From Roseomonas gilardii subsp. gilardii (GTDB lineage Bacteria > Pseudomonadota > Alphaproteobacteria > Acetobacterales > Acetobacteraceae), in contig NZ_CP095554.1 of NCBI RefSeq assembly GCF_023078375.1, positions 124,001-188,000 of the forward strand: a stretch of DNA of 64,000 bases, in the 5' to 3' direction. Positions 51,040 to 63,940 of the stretch are shown piece by piece. The notes beneath the pieces were generated by a model. The model was not told the origin of the DNA. It saw nothing but the letters and a program-made list of their open reading frames with translations, and ran no database searches. Position 1 is the stretch's first letter, and each line of letters begins with the position of its first letter. A program made the translations under genes and the position numbers.

Positions 51040-52152
51040 ATGCGCGAGGCGATGGCTGGCGGCCCGGAAGCCAGCGAATGGACCGATGGCTGGGCCTGGC
51101 TGAGGCGCTTCTGGGGCTTCGTCCTGACCGCCACCCTGCTGGGCCTCGGCACGCTCGCCTATCTCGGCCCGCCGCCGCCCCGGGAAGCCGCCGCGCAGCC
51201 CCCTGCCGTCGTCACCCCCGCCGCTCTCCCTGACGCCGCCGCGCCGGTTGTCCCCGCCACGGCCGAGGCCCAGGCCGCCACCCTGACCGACCTCCAAGAC
51301 CCCGCCCCCCCGCAGAACCAGGGGCAGCCAGGTCCGATCCCGCCACCGGACCCGCAATTGCTGGAGGCGACGCATCTCGGCGCCCTGCCCCGCGTGGCGC
51401 CGGATGGCCGGACCTCGATCCGGACCTATGGCCGCGCCTTCGCCCGTGGCGAGAAGCGGCCGCGCATCGCCATCGTGGTCGGCGGGCTGGGCCTCCATGC
51501 GGGGCTGAGCGACGAGGCCATCCGCCGCCTGCCGCCCACGACCGGCCTCGCCTTCAGCCCCTATGCCCAGAATATCCAGCCCCTGCTGAACCGCGCCCGC
51601 GCCCGGGGGATGGAGATGCTGGTGGCCCTGCCCATGGAGCCCGCCGGCTATCCGTCCAACGACCCGGGGCCCCGCGCCCTCCTCACCACGCTTCCGGCCG
51701 CCGAGAATGCGGAGCGGCTGCGCTGGGTGCTGACCCGGATGCAGGGCTATGTCGGCGCGGTCGGCGCCCTGGGCGGCATGCGCGGCGAACGTTTCGCCCA
51801 GGCGCCGGAACTGCTGGCCGGAGTGCAGGACGTGCTGCGCGACCGCGGCCTGCTCTATCTCGACCCGCGGCCCGAGGCGACCAACAGCAACCGCGCCTGG
51901 GGCCGCACCGCCGATGTGGTGATCGACGAGCCCGCGACGCGGGAGGGCGTGGAGCGCCGCTTGCAGGAACTCGAGCGTGTTGCCAAGGAATGGGGCTCGG
52001 CCCTCGGCGTGGCCGGCGATGCCTCGCCGGTGCTGCTGGACCGTATCACCAGTTGGGCGACAGGGTTGGAACAGCGGGGGATCGTGCTGGCCCCCGTCAC
52101 CGCCATCCTCCGCCGCCCTGAGATCCCGCAGAAGGAAACTGCCACGCGATGA
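51040..52152 (+). CDS. Divergent polysaccharide deacetylase family protein (YibQ-like)
   Basis: A 370-residue envelope protein. One transmembrane segment at about residues 23-42 is followed by a Pro/Ala-rich linker. The divergent polysaccharide deacetylase domain (YibQ, DUF610-type NodB-like fold) starts near 140. Blocks are RPRIAIVVGGLGLHAGLSDEAIRRLP, LVALPMEPAGYPSNDPGPRALLT and GAVGALGGMRGERFA. The strict metal-binding residues of active NodB deacetylases are not evident, as usual for this group. ATG 51040 has GGACGGA 6 bp upstream. An upstream ATG (50899) is possible. It follows ctpA and overlaps rppH by 4 bp, the gene order common in alphaproteobacteria. Confidence 0.83.
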   Translation: MREAMAGGPEASEWTDGWAWLRRFWGFVLTATLLGLGTLAYLGPPPPREAAAQPPAVVTPAALPDAAAPVVPATAEAQAATLTDLQDPAPPQNQGQPGPIPPPDPQLLEATHLGALPRVAPDGRTSIRTYGRAFARGEKRPRIAIVVGGLGLHAGLSDEAIRRLPPTTGLAFSPYAQNIQPLLNRARARGMEMLVALPMEPAGYPSNDPGPRALLTTLPAAENAERLRWVLTRMQGYVGAVGALGGMRGERFAQAPELLAGVQDVLRDRGLLYLDPRPEATNSNRAWGRTADVVIDEPATREGVERRLQELERVAKEWGSALGVAGDASPVLLDRITSWATGLEQRGIVLAPVTAILRRPEIPQKETATR

Positions 52153-52643
52153 GCGACCTGCCCTACCGCCCCAATGTCGGTGCCGTGCTCTTCAACGCGG
52201 ACGGGCTGGTGCTGGTGGCGCGCCGGGCGGACCAGCCGCATGGGGAGGCCGGCGCGGGCGCCTGGCAACTGCCCCAGGGCGGGCTGGACGAGGGCGAGGA
52301 GCCGCGCCAGGCCGTGCTGCGCGAACTGGCCGAGGAGATCGGCACCGACAAGGCCGAGATCCTGGCCGAACATGATGAATGGCTGCGCTACGACCTGCCG
52401 GAGCATCTGATCGGCAGGATCTGGGGCGGCCGCTGGCGTGGGCAGAAACAGCGCTGGTTCGCCCTGCGCTTCACGGGCCAGGATTCCGACATCCGCCTGG
52501 ATGCCGACGCCCATCAGGAATTCGACGCCTGGCGCTGGGCCGCGCTGGAGGAACTCCCCGGCCTCGCCGTCCCCTTCAAGCGCCCGATCTACGAGGCCCT
52601 GGCCCGCGCCTTCGCCCGCTTCGCCGTTCCCATGGCGGAGTGA
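52149..52643 (+). CDS. rppH: RNA pyrophosphohydrolase (Nudix)
   Basis: A 164-residue Nudix hydrolase that removes pyrophosphate from the 5' end of mRNAs to start decay. The complete Nudix box GGLDEGEEPRQAVLRELAEEIG lies at about 43-64. YRPNVGAVLFNADGLVLVARR near 4-24 and WRGQKQRWFALRFTG near 95 are typical RppH segments. ATG 52149 overlaps the deacetylase-like stop (ATGA), so translation is coupled. It ends the gpmI-to-rppH run and is followed by hairpin-array copy C. Confidence 0.93.
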   Translation: MSDLPYRPNVGAVLFNADGLVLVARRADQPHGEAGAGAWQLPQGGLDEGEEPRQAVLRELAEEIGTDKAEILAEHDEWLRYDLPEHLIGRIWGGRWRGQKQRWFALRFTGQDSDIRLDADAHQEFDAWRWAALEELPGLAVPFKRPIYEALARAFARFAVPMAE

Positions 52644-52659
52644 TCTGGCTTTACCCTTG

Positions 52660-52988
52660 GCTCCCCGGGGGCAAGGCTCCGCCTTTCCCCCGGCCCCCCA
52701 TCCGCCAGGACCCTGCGGGCCCTGGACCCGGTTCGTTGGTTCCTGCTGCGGCCGGATCGCGCCGGAGAGCTCGGCTCTCCGGCGACTGCCAATGCCACCA
52801 GTGCGGCCAAGGCGTTTTTCTTCTTTTCGGGAGCCCCGCTGGTCCACCTGCGCCAGGGATCGGGCTGTGGAACAACGGTATCCGCCGGCGCCCACGAAAG
52901 CCCGGGGTCTGGGGACCGGCTTCGGTCCCCCATCCTGGTCATGGGCGGAGAGGGTCCGGGAGAGGCGGCGCCTCTCCCGGGGGCCAAC
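52660..52988. repeat. Intergenic hairpin-array element, copy C
   Basis: This is the most complete copy, between the convergent rppH and xylanase genes. Stem 1 CCGGGGGCAAGGC/GCCTTTCCCCCGG (52665-52693, one mismatch); stem 2 CCAGGACCC/GGGCCCTGG (52705-52725); stem 3 GCCGGAGAGC/GCTCTCCGGC (52761-52783, perfect); T-rich run 52815-52828; linker CCCACGAAAGCCCGGGGTC (52891-52909); stem GGGGACCG/CGGTCCCC (52911-52930); last stem CCGGGAGAGGCG/CGCCTCTCCCGG (52956-52980). Compared with B, stem 1 has G-C where B has T-A, and stem 3 has A-T where B has C-G, so pairing is preserved. Confidence 0.78.
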
Positions 52989-53057
52989 CACGGAAGCTGA
53001 GCCTGGAATCTGGAATCGAATCGCAACGAAACCCGACGGAGTGTCTCGAACCGAGAC

Positions 53058-54179
53058 TCACCGCTCCTGGAACGCCTCCGCCAGAGCGTTCCAGAAGGGC
53101 TTGCGACTTCCCTCCCAGTCCAGCGGCAGGCCGCGATGCTTCAGCCCGTCCTTGCGCGCCACGCCAGGGTCGGAGACCAGCCAGGAATAGCGGTCGATCA
53201 ACCCCCAGGTCAGGATGGTCTTCACGCCCCCGGCCAGGGCCGCCTCGGCGAACTCCTTCACCCGTGCCGCGACCAGCGCATCCCGCGCGGGGTAGCCATC
53301 GGGCACCTTCCAGGATTCCCGCACGTCCAGCTCGGTGATCAGGAGCTGCAGCCCCTCCCCAGCCAGTTCCTTGCAGAACGCCGTGAAGGAGGGCCCGCTG
53401 AAGGGCCGGTCCATCTGGAGATGCGCCTGCATCCCCACGGCATCCAGCGGCGCGCCGGCGCGGCGCAACTGCCGCACCAGGGCCAGCAGCCGCCGCCTCT
53501 TCTCCAGGCAATGCGGCGCCTCCTCCTCCACCCCGTACTCGTTCAGGGTGATCCGCAGCGTCGGGTCGCGCTCCCGCGCCAGCCGCAGTGCCAGCTCGAT
53601 ATAGGACGGCCCCAGCGCCCGCAGCCAGGGCGTGTCGCGCAGATCCCCGGCGCCCTGCGGCGTATCGCTGCCCGGGGGATCGGCGATCACCTCGTTCACC
53701 ACGTCCCAGTCCCGGATGCCCTCGCGCGTATGCTCCAGCACGGCGGTGAAATGTGCCTCCATCACGGCACGCGCGCGCTGCGGCCCCTCGCCCAGCGCCT
53801 TTCCCAGCCAGTCGGGCATGGCGTGATGCCAGATCAGCGCATGGCCGCGCATCACCTTGCCTTCCCGCCGCGCCCAGGCGCCCATGCCGTCCAGCGGTCC
53901 AAAGTCGAACTTCCCCTCCTGCGGCTGCACCGTGCCCCATTTGCCCTCGTATTCCGGTACGAGCAGGGCGCATTCGGTGCGATAGGCGCGGGCATAGTCC
54001 GGGTTGTCGCGAAGCATCGCCGACTGCGCGGCCGCCCCGTAGCCATAGCCCCGCGACCGGGCGATCTCGCCCAGCCCGGGACCGGCCGGCTGAGCCCGTG
54101 GCGTGCCGGCCGGCATCGCCGCCACGCCTGCCCCGGCCAGCGCCGCGGCGATCAGCCGGCGCCGGTGCAGAAGATCCAC
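53058..54179 (-). CDS. GH10 endo-1,4-beta-xylanase
   Basis: A secreted glycoside hydrolase family 10 enzyme that cleaves beta-1,4-xylan internally. The catalytic acid/base is the Glu in RDWDVVNEVI (about residue 160) and the nucleophile is the Glu in LLITELDVRE (about 282). HALIWHHAMPDWL near 115 and WGLIDRYSWL near 320 are standard substrate-cleft segments. The signal region HRRRLIAAALAGAGVAAMPA is Tat-like. GTG 54179 places it correctly, giving 373 residues; the frame continues to a GTG at 54314 with unconserved sequence. It is a lone gene, without other xylan-degradation genes, convergent with rppH. Confidence 0.88.
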   Translation of the reverse strand: MDLLHRRRLIAAALAGAGVAAMPAGTPRAQPAGPGLGEIARSRGYGYGAAAQSAMLRDNPDYARAYRTECALLVPEYEGKWGTVQPQEGKFDFGPLDGMGAWARREGKVMRGHALIWHHAMPDWLGKALGEGPQRARAVMEAHFTAVLEHTREGIRDWDVVNEVIADPPGSDTPQGAGDLRDTPWLRALGPSYIELALRLARERDPTLRITLNEYGVEEEAPHCLEKRRRLLALVRQLRRAGAPLDAVGMQAHLQMDRPFSGPSFTAFCKELAGEGLQLLITELDVRESWKVPDGYPARDALVAARVKEFAEAALAGGVKTILTWGLIDRYSWLVSDPGVARKDGLKHRGLPLDWEGSRKPFWNALAEAFQER

Positions 54180-54480
54180 GGGCGGGGTCAGGAGAAAGCC
54201 CGCGCGCGATGGGGGCCGCTCAGGAGGATTCGGGGTTCCACCACGATCCCCAAGCCGCCGGCCTCCGGCCCGTTGGTCCGCTTCGCCATGCCCATGTTCC
54301 CCATAGGACGCCACGGCGGAAACCCGCCGCAGGTCTCAAGCCGCGCCAAACCGATACCCGGATAACGTGCTGAACCTTCATTCATCACCATGCTCGGCAA
54401 AGGATCGCCCGTCACCCACGCTTTCAGGGATGTGATCGGTTGTCAGGCTCAATCTCCAGGAGATCGCACTCCTCCCGCCC
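54180..54480. other. Gene-poor stretch upstream of the xylanase
   Basis: A - strand frame of about 39 codons (54304-54188, beginning MGNMGMAKRTNGPEAGG) ends 8 bp before the xylanase GTG. It has G/C-rich third positions but no recognisable family and could be a small upstream gene or chance. Nothing else is evident. Confidence 0.3.
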
Positions 54481-54547
54481 TCAGCCTCCCAGGCTGACAC
54501 CGGAAGGCACATATGGAAAAGGGCCGGTCCCCGAAGGAACCGGCCCT
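54481..54547 (-). terminator. Double hairpin terminator of the atp operon
   Basis: AGGGCCGGT (54520-54528) and ACCGGCCCT (54539-54547) form a 9-bp stem. Read on the - strand it is followed by TTTTCC, a factor-independent terminator 39 bp after atpC. A second perfect stem TCAGCCT/AGGCTGA (54481-54497) lies just beyond. Confidence 0.8.
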
Positions 54548-54585
54548 GGTCATGGTTCGGCCCGTCCGCGATGGGACGGGGACGC

Positions 54586-54999
54586 TCAGGCCGCGGTCGC
54601 AGCATCCCGCATGGCGCGTGCGGCGAGCACACGGCCATAGGCCTTGTCGCGCACCGCCTCGCTCTCCGCTGCGGCGGCATTCAGCTCCGTCTCGGCCTGC
54701 GCCAGGCGGCTCTCGGCCTCGGCACGCGACAGTTCGGCCACTGGCGTGGCCTCGTCGGCCAGCACCGTCACGCGGTCCGGCGTGATCTCGGCGAAGCCGC
54801 CGGCCACGAAGAGGCTTTCCGTGTCCCGCCCGCCTTCGCGCACCTTGATGAGGCCGCCCCGCAGGGCGACGATCATCGGAGCGTGCTTCGGCAGGATGCC
54901 CATCTCGCCCTCCCAGGCGGGGATGGTGACCATCTCCACCGGGCGGGAGAGCAAAAGCTTCTCCGGGCTCACCAGCTCGAGGTTGAAGGTGTCGGCCAT
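54586..54999 (-). CDS. atpC: ATP synthase F1 epsilon subunit
   Basis: A 137-residue epsilon subunit of the F1 sector, which joins the central stalk and regulates ATP hydrolysis. The N-terminal beta-sandwich starts MADTFNLELVSPEKLLLSRPVEMVTIPAWEGEMGILPKHAP. The C-terminal helical hairpin (about 90-137) is present and Ala/Glu-rich. It is the last gene of atpHAGDC, 4 bp after atpD, and is followed by a strong terminator. Confidence 0.95.
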   Translation of the reverse strand: MADTFNLELVSPEKLLLSRPVEMVTIPAWEGEMGILPKHAPMIVALRGGLIKVREGGRDTESLFVAGGFAEITPDRVTVLADEATPVAELSRAEAESRLAQAETELNAAAAESEAVRDKAYGRVLAARAMRDAATAA

Positions 55000-55003
55000 G
55001 GCG

Positions 55004-57383
<2,380 letters not shown>

Positions 57384-57409
57384 CGGCCTTGCTCCTTACC
57401 TCTCGGGCC

Positions 57410-58942
<1,533 letters not shown>

Positions 58943-58944
58943 GT

Positions 58945-59526
58945 TCAGGCGGCCCCCTTCATGGCGTAGCTCAGGCGCTGGAGCCTGGACTTGATGGATG
59001 TGTCGTAGAGGCGGGAGCCGATCTTGAGGATCATCCCCCCGAGGATGGACGGGTCGATGCGTTCGACCAGCCGAACGTTGGAATAGCCCGCCTCGGTCAG
59101 GCGGGCCGCGATCTGGTTCCGCTGCGTGTCGCTCAGCGGGTGGGCAGTCGTGACCTCGGCCGTCTGCTGGCCCCGGCTCTCGGCGAGCAGCAGGGCGAAG
59201 GAGGCCGCCACCTCCGGCAGGGCGGCGAGGCGGCGGTTGTTCACCAGCACGCCGACGAGGTTGCGCACATCCCCGGTGATGCCGGTGCGCTCCAGCACCG
59301 CGAAGGCGCCTTTCTGCTGCTGCGCGGCATCGAGCCGGGGGTCGGAAACGAAGGCGCGGAACGGCGCGTCGTCGCGCCACAGCGTCTGGAGGGTTTCCAT
59401 GTCCGCCGCGACCTGGTCCACCGAGCGGTGCTCCCGGGCGAGGTCGAGGAGCGCCTGCGCGTAGCGTTGCGCGAGTCCGGTAGCGCGGGGCGCGTCGGGC
59501 GAAACGGTGGTCGCGTCAGAGGCCAC
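58945..59526 (-). CDS. atpH: ATP synthase F1 delta subunit
   Basis: A 193-residue peripheral-stalk subunit (OSCP-type) joining F1 to the b subunits. [23 protein letters not shown] near 16 and the C-terminal [28 protein letters not shown] near 158 are family signatures. It is the first gene of the atpHAGDC operon. The promoter must lie in the 346-bp region to its right, which also serves the divergent small acidic protein gene. Confidence 0.95.
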   Translation of the reverse strand: MASDATTVSPDAPRATGLAQRYAQALLDLAREHRSVDQVAADMETLQTLWRDDAPFRAFVSDPRLDAAQQQKGAFAVLERTGITGDVRNLVGVLVNNRRLAALPEVAASFALLLAESRGQQTAEVTTAHPLSDTQRNQIAARLTEAGYSNVRLVERIDPSILGGMILKIGSRLYDTSIKSRLQRLSYAMKGAA

Positions 59527-59872
59527 GTGAGTTCCCGTATCGTGAGTTGAGCCACGGCCGAGAAGCCGGGCGCGCGCTGAGGGAAACCCTCTCGCAGCGC
59601 GGGCGCCTTAACATATGGAAAGCCGTTGCGGCAACTGGGCGAGGGGGCTTCCAAGGACTTCTGACGCGGCTTTGCGGCAACAGGATGCCCGGGCCGTGGC
59701 TTCCGGGCCAGGGAAAACCTCCATCCCCGCCTCCCCGGCCCTGTCCGGCGGGTCCCGGAGGCCGGAATCGCGAATCCGGCAACGCAACTTTCCCGCGTGT
59801 AACTTCTCGCTCATTGCAGCGATTGATTCGCATGGCCCACTTGTTGACCCCTTGCCCCGAGGAGCATGCGCC
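59527..59872. other. Divergent control region between atpH and a small acidic protein gene
   Basis: There is no gene here. The - strand should hold the atp operon promoter; a TTGCCG with TTAAGG at 17-bp spacing near 59635-59607 is a weak candidate. The + strand segment about 59800-59850 is AT-richer and probably contains the promoter of the 72-residue gene. No general-stress (GGAAC/CGTT) promoter was seen. Confidence 0.35.
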
Positions 59873-60091
59873 ATGAGCGGAACCGAGAAGAAGAGCCCAT
59901 CCCGCCAGGAAGAGGAGAAACTGGACGAGACGGTGGAGGAAAGCTTCCCCGCCTCCGACCCGGCCTCCCATACCGGCGTGACCGGCCCGGTCGTGGACCC
60001 GATCGAGGACCTGCCGCCCGAGGAACGCGAGAAGGACACCCCGCACGAAACGATCCGCGACTGGCGCGGCACCTATCCCATCGATGTCTGA
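59873..60091 (+). CDS. Small acidic hydrophilic protein of unknown function
   Basis: A 72-residue, strongly acidic protein with no membrane or signal segment. The KLDETVEESFPASDPASH motif (about residues 16-33) recurs in many small proteobacterial proteins often linked to stress conditions; no biochemical role is known to me. The C-terminal RDWRGTYPIDV is also conserved-looking. It is probably largely disordered. ATG 59873 has GAGGAG about 9 bp upstream. It is divergent from the atp operon and convergent with a truncated MFS-like gene. Confidence 0.7.
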   Translation: MSGTEKKSPSRQEEEKLDETVEESFPASDPASHTGVTGPVVDPIEDLPPEEREKDTPHETIRDWRGTYPIDV

Positions 60092-60138
60092 GCGCGAGCC
60101 AAGGCCCTGAGGCACCCGGGGCGGGAGGCCGTCCCTAC

Positions 60139-60630
60139 TCAGGGGCGCGGCGGAAGCGAGAGGCCGCTGCCGCCCAGGGCCACCGCCGGAATGCCCGATC
60201 CGGCCCGCCCCCAGGGGGCGGCCGGGCCGGACAGGCAAGGAGCGGTTGCCCCGCCCCCTGCCGCAACCTCCCCGTCATCCGCCCGCCCTTCATTCGCCCG
60301 GTGCCCGGGCAGGCAGCCGTCCACAGCCGGCCCGCGCCCGCGCACCCCCGGCACCCGTCCCGCCATCCGCCCCGATACCCAGCCGATGCCGAAGGCACCG
60401 ATCAGGCCCCCCAGCAGGGGCAAGGCGGCCACCATCCCCTGCCCCGGACCGAACTCCTCCATGGCCTGGTCCGGGATGCCGGGAATGCTTCCAGTGCCGT
60501 AGCCACACAGGAAGCCCGCCACGGCCATCGCCAGGGCGATGGCCAGCGGGAAGGTCCTGCCCGGGCCGTTCGCCCCAGGCGTATCGGCGGGACCAGGCGT
60601 ATGGGCGGGAAGGGTGCGCGTGTCGGCCAT
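60139..60630 (-). CDS. Truncated MFS sugar-porter-like membrane protein
   Basis: A 163-residue frame starting MADTRTLPAHTPGP. Residues 28-90 (ALAMAVAGFLCGYGTGSIPGIPD and MVAALPLLGGLIGAFGIGWVSGRMAGR) resemble the first two or three helices of an MFS sugar porter, including the FGYDTG-like and GxLxxGxxxDRxGRR-like loops in degenerate form. After about residue 95 the sequence is Gly/Ala/Pro-rich with no helices, so the rest of the transporter is absent. It could be a decayed gene or a small two-helix membrane protein. GGAG lies 8 bp before ATG 60630. It is convergent with the small acidic protein gene. Confidence 0.42.
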   Translation of the reverse strand: MADTRTLPAHTPGPADTPGANGPGRTFPLAIALAMAVAGFLCGYGTGSIPGIPDQAMEEFGPGQGMVAALPLLGGLIGAFGIGWVSGRMAGRVPGVRGRGPAVDGCLPGHRANEGRADDGEVAAGGGATAPCLSGPAAPWGRAGSGIPAVALGGSGLSLPPRP

Positions 60631-60976
60631 TGGATCGCTCCGCTGGTTCGCGAAAGTCGGGCACGCGCCGGGCGCGCGCCGGAACCTCCTGGGATGTGGG
60701 GACCCCCAACATGCGGAGCCGGGGACCATGCTCTGATCCACCCGGCACGGCCGGGCGGTTCGGTGAAGATGCGCATCGGTGGGCGGAGCCCATGGGCCCC
60801 GCCGGGGGAAAGCCGGCAATCCTTTTCAGGAAAACCCGCGCCGGCAGGCCGGGTCCAGGCGGATCATTCCTTCCCGGTCCCAGACACCGATGCCCGCGCG
60901 CGGGGACACATATCGCAACGCAGCGCGCCGCTTCAACCGCAAATCCGGCCTGTAGGAACCCCGGGGCGGCGCGCCC
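60631..60976. other. 346-bp gene-free stretch between priA and the MFS-like frame
   Basis: No gene, clear terminator or promoter could be assigned. The sequence has local GC palindromes and a lower-GC patch near 60810-60960. Confidence 0.35.
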
Positions 60977-63229
60977 TCAGAGGAAGCTCACAGGGTCCAC
61001 ATCCACCTGGATGCGCACCGAGGCCGGCACCTCGACCCGCCCCAGCCAGTCCCAGAGCAGCGGCTGCACCGCCACGTCGCGCCGGGCCTTCAGCAGCAGC
61101 CGCCGCCGGTGCCGCCCGCGCAGCAGGGCGAGCGGCGCCGGGGCGGGGCCCAGCACCTGCACCCCCTCGCCGCCCGGGGCGGAAAGCCCCAGGTCGCGCG
61201 CCACCCGGTCCGCTGCCCGCTCATCCTCCGAACTGACGATCAGCGCCGCCAGCCGTCCGAAGGGCGGCCAGCCGCCGGGCCGGCGGGCGGAAGCCTCCTC
61301 CGCCATGAAGCTGTCCAGGTCGCCCGAGACGAGGGCCATCATCACCGGATGGTCCGGCACCCAGGATTGCAGCATCACCCTCCCCGGGCTCTCGGCCCGC
61401 CCCGCGCGCCCGGAAACCTGATGGAGAAGCTGTACCGTCCGCTCCGCCGCGCGCAGGTCGCCCCCGGCCAGCCCCAGATCGGCATCCACCACCCCCACCA
61501 GCGTCAGATGCGGGAAGTGCCAGCCCTTGGCCACGATCTGCGTGCCGATCACGAGGTCCACCTCGCGCTCGGCGATCTGCCGTGCCGCCTCCGCGGCGGC
61601 GGCCGGGCCGGGGATGGTGTCGGAGGCCATGACCAGCCGCCGCGCCTCGGGAAAGAGCAGGGCCGCCTCCTCCTGCACCCGCTCCACCCCCGGCCCGATC
61701 GCGGTCAGACTGCCCTCCGCCCCGCATTCGGGGCAGAATTGCGGGGTCGGCTCGGTATGGCCGCAGTGGTGGCATTGCAGCCGCCGCTGCGCCCGGTGCT
61801 CCACCAGCCAGGCGGTGCAGTTCGGGCAGCGCATCCGGTGGCCGCAGGTCCGGCACAGGGTCAGCGGCGCATAGCCCCGCCGGTTCAGGAAGAGCATCGC
61901 CTGCTCCCCCCGCGCCAGGGTCTGGTTCACCGCCTCCACCAGCGGCGGTGCGATGAAGCGCCCCCGCTCCGGTGGCGTCTTGCGGAGGTCGAGCACCGTG
62001 ACCTCGGGCAGCCCCGCCGCCCCATGCCGGCGCGGCAGGTGCAGGGCGGTGTAGCGCCCCGTCTCCGCATTGGTCAGCGTTTCCAGCGAGGGCGTGGCCG
62101 AGACCAGCACGCAGCCCGCCTGGGCGAAGCGCGCCCGCACCACCGCCATGTCCCGGGCGTGGTAGATCACGCCCTCCTCCTGCTTGAAGGCGGTCTCGTG
62201 CTCCTCGTCCACGATGATCAGGCCCAGGTCGGGGAAGGGCAGGAACAGCGCCGAGCGCGCGCCCACCAGCACCTTCGCCTCGCCCTCGGCGACCGCGCGC
62301 CAGGTGTTGCGCCGCCGCCGCCCGCCCAGTTCCGAATGCCACATCGCCGGTTCGCAGCCGAAGCGCCCCTCGAACCGCTCCAGCCATTGGGTGGAGAGCG
62401 CGATCTCCGGCAGCAGCACCAGCGCCTGCCGCCCCTGCCGCAGCGTCTCCGCCACCGCGTCCAGGTAGACCTCGGTCTTGCCGGAGCCCGTCACCCCGGC
62501 CAGCAGCGTCACGCCGAATTTCCGCGAATCCACCAGTTCGCGCAGCGAGGCGGCCGCCTGCTCCTGCTCCGGCATCAGGGACAGGCCGGGATGCGCCGGG
62601 TCGGGCGTGGGGAAGGCCACCGGGCGCGGCATCAGCGCCGGCTCCACCAGCCCGTGATCCGCGAGCCCCCGCAGCACCGCCGCCGAGGTTCCGGCCTCAT
62701 CCGCGATCTCCGCCCCGGAGCGGATCTCGCCCGGCAGCAGCACGTCCAGGATCCGCCGCCGCCCTTCCGTCAGCCGGTATCCCGGCGCCCCGTTCCGCGC
62801 CGCCTCCCCCGCGGCGGAAAGCCGCCACCCCGCCTGCTGCCCCGGCGGGTCGAGCGCCGAGGGCACGCTCATCGCCATGCGCAGCACCGCGCCGGGCGGC
62901 GCCATCGTATAGGCGGCCACCCAGTCCACGAATCGCCGCAGGCTGCCGGTCATCGGCGGCACGATCAGCGTGCCGAGCAGGTTCTTCAGCTTGCCTTCGG
63001 ACAGCGTCGGGTCCGGCGCCCCGTCCCAGACCACGCCGCGCAGCTCCCGCCCGCCGAAGGGCACCTCCACGAAGGTGCCGGGCGGGGGCACGGCCATGCC
63101 TTCCGGCACGCCATAGTCATAGGCGCCGTCCAGCGGCAGCGGCAGCAGCACCTTCACGCGCGGGCGCACCGGGCCGACAAGGGAACCGACACGCTTCACA
63201 TGTCCAGGCTTTCTGCGGGGGGCCGCCAT
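60977..63229 (-). CDS. priA: Primosomal protein N' (replication restart helicase PriA)
   Basis: A 750-residue superfamily 2 DNA helicase that restarts stalled replication forks. The N-terminal 3'-DNA-binding domain starts [24 protein letters not shown]. The helicase core has Walker [15 protein letters not shown] near 243, DEEH near 342 and the C-terminal RecA lobe with [19 protein letters not shown]. Eight zinc-binding cysteines lie in [17 protein letters not shown] and [18 protein letters not shown], about 455-495. It is divergent from the aldolase gene with only 37 bp between the start codons. Confidence 0.95.
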   Translation of the reverse strand: MAAPRRKPGHVKRVGSLVGPVRPRVKVLLPLPLDGAYDYGVPEGMAVPPPGTFVEVPFGGRELRGVVWDGAPDPTLSEGKLKNLLGTLIVPPMTGSLRRFVDWVAAYTMAPPGAVLRMAMSVPSALDPPGQQAGWRLSAAGEAARNGAPGYRLTEGRRRILDVLLPGEIRSGAEIADEAGTSAAVLRGLADHGLVEPALMPRPVAFPTPDPAHPGLSLMPEQEQAAASLRELVDSRKFGVTLLAGVTGSGKTEVYLDAVAETLRQGRQALVLLPEIALSTQWLERFEGRFGCEPAMWHSELGGRRRRNTWRAVAEGEAKVLVGARSALFLPFPDLGLIIVDEEHETAFKQEEGVIYHARDMAVVRARFAQAGCVLVSATPSLETLTNAETGRYTALHLPRRHGAAGLPEVTVLDLRKTPPERGRFIAPPLVEAVNQTLARGEQAMLFLNRRGYAPLTLCRTCGHRMRCPNCTAWLVEHRAQRRLQCHHCGHTEPTPQFCPECGAEGSLTAIGPGVERVQEEAALLFPEARRLVMASDTIPGPAAAAEAARQIAEREVDLVIGTQIVAKGWHFPHLTLVGVVDADLGLAGGDLRAAERTVQLLHQVSGRAGRAESPGRVMLQSWVPDHPVMMALVSGDLDSFMAEEASARRPGGWPPFGRLAALIVSSEDERAADRVARDLGLSAPGGEGVQVLGPAPAPLALLRGRHRRRLLLKARRDVAVQPLLWDWLGRVEVPASVRIQVDVDPVSFL

Positions 63230-63266
63230 GGGCTATGCCTGCGCAACCAGAACGGGACCGTGACCC

Positions 63267-63923
63267 ATGAAATTCTTCGTCGACACCGCGGATGTTTCTG
63301 AGATCCGCTCCCTGGCCGAAACCGGCCTGCTCGACGGCGTCACCACCAACCCTTCCCTGATCGCCAAGGCCAACCGGCCGATGCGGGACATCATCGCGGA
63401 AATCTGCGACATCACCCCAGGTCCCGTCTCGGCCGAGGTCACGGCGCTGGACTATGACGGCATGATGCGGGAGGGCGAGGTCCTCCGGAAGATCGCGTCC
63501 AACGTCGTGGTCAAGCTGCCGCTCACGGAAGCCGGGCTGCGGGCCTGCAAACATATGGTGAACGACGGCGCCATGGTCAACGTGACCCTGTGCTTCTCCG
63601 CCGTGCAGGCCCTGCTCGCGGCGAAGGCGGGCGCCACCTTCGTCAGCCCCTTCATCGGCCGCCTCGACGACACCGGCCAGGACGGGATGCAGCTGATCGC
63701 CGACATCATGCAGATCTACAAGGCCTATCCGCACCTCAAGACCGAGGTCCTGGCCGCCTCGGTCCGCCACCCGGTCCACCTGCTCCAGTGCGCCAGGCTC
63801 GGCGCCCATGTCGCCACCCTGCCGCCCAACGTCATCCGCGCCCTGGTCAAGCACCCGCTGACCGACAAGGGCCTGGAAGGCTTCATGGCCGACTGGAAGA
63901 AGACCGGCCAGAGCATCCTCTGA
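63267..63923 (+). CDS. fsa: Fructose-6-phosphate aldolase / TalC-type transaldolase
   Basis: A 218-residue class I aldolase of the small transaldolase (TalC/FSA) group. The Schiff-base lysine is K83 in [39 protein letters not shown] is the canonical N-terminus and [14 protein letters not shown] near 132 forms the active site rim. Members act as transaldolase in the pentose phosphate pathway or as fructose-6-phosphate aldolase; sequence alone does not decide. It is divergent from priA and is followed by a hairpin. Confidence 0.9.
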   Translation: MKFFVDTADVSEIRSLAETGLLDGVTTNPSLIAKANRPMRDIIAEICDITPGPVSAEVTALDYDGMMREGEVLRKIASNVVVKLPLTEAGLRACKHMVNDGAMVNVTLCFSAVQALLAAKAGATFVSPFIGRLDDTGQDGMQLIADIMQIYKAYPHLKTEVLAASVRHPVHLLQCARLGAHVATLPPNVIRALVKHPLTDKGLEGFMADWKKTGQSIL

Positions 63924-63940
63924 CCGGGCATCCCTGGTCA

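Noticed and set aside
18269-53026. - strand frames inside the hairpin arrays that share a GAPEKKKN-like peptide
   Set aside because: The shared peptide comes from the conserved T-rich run and linkers. Frames shift between copies and differences follow the stems, so the elements are better explained as non-coding.
54186-54314. Extension of the xylanase to the GTG at 54314
   Set aside because: The extra 45 residues are unconserved, would bury the Tat signal far from the N-terminus and lack a clear ribosome site.
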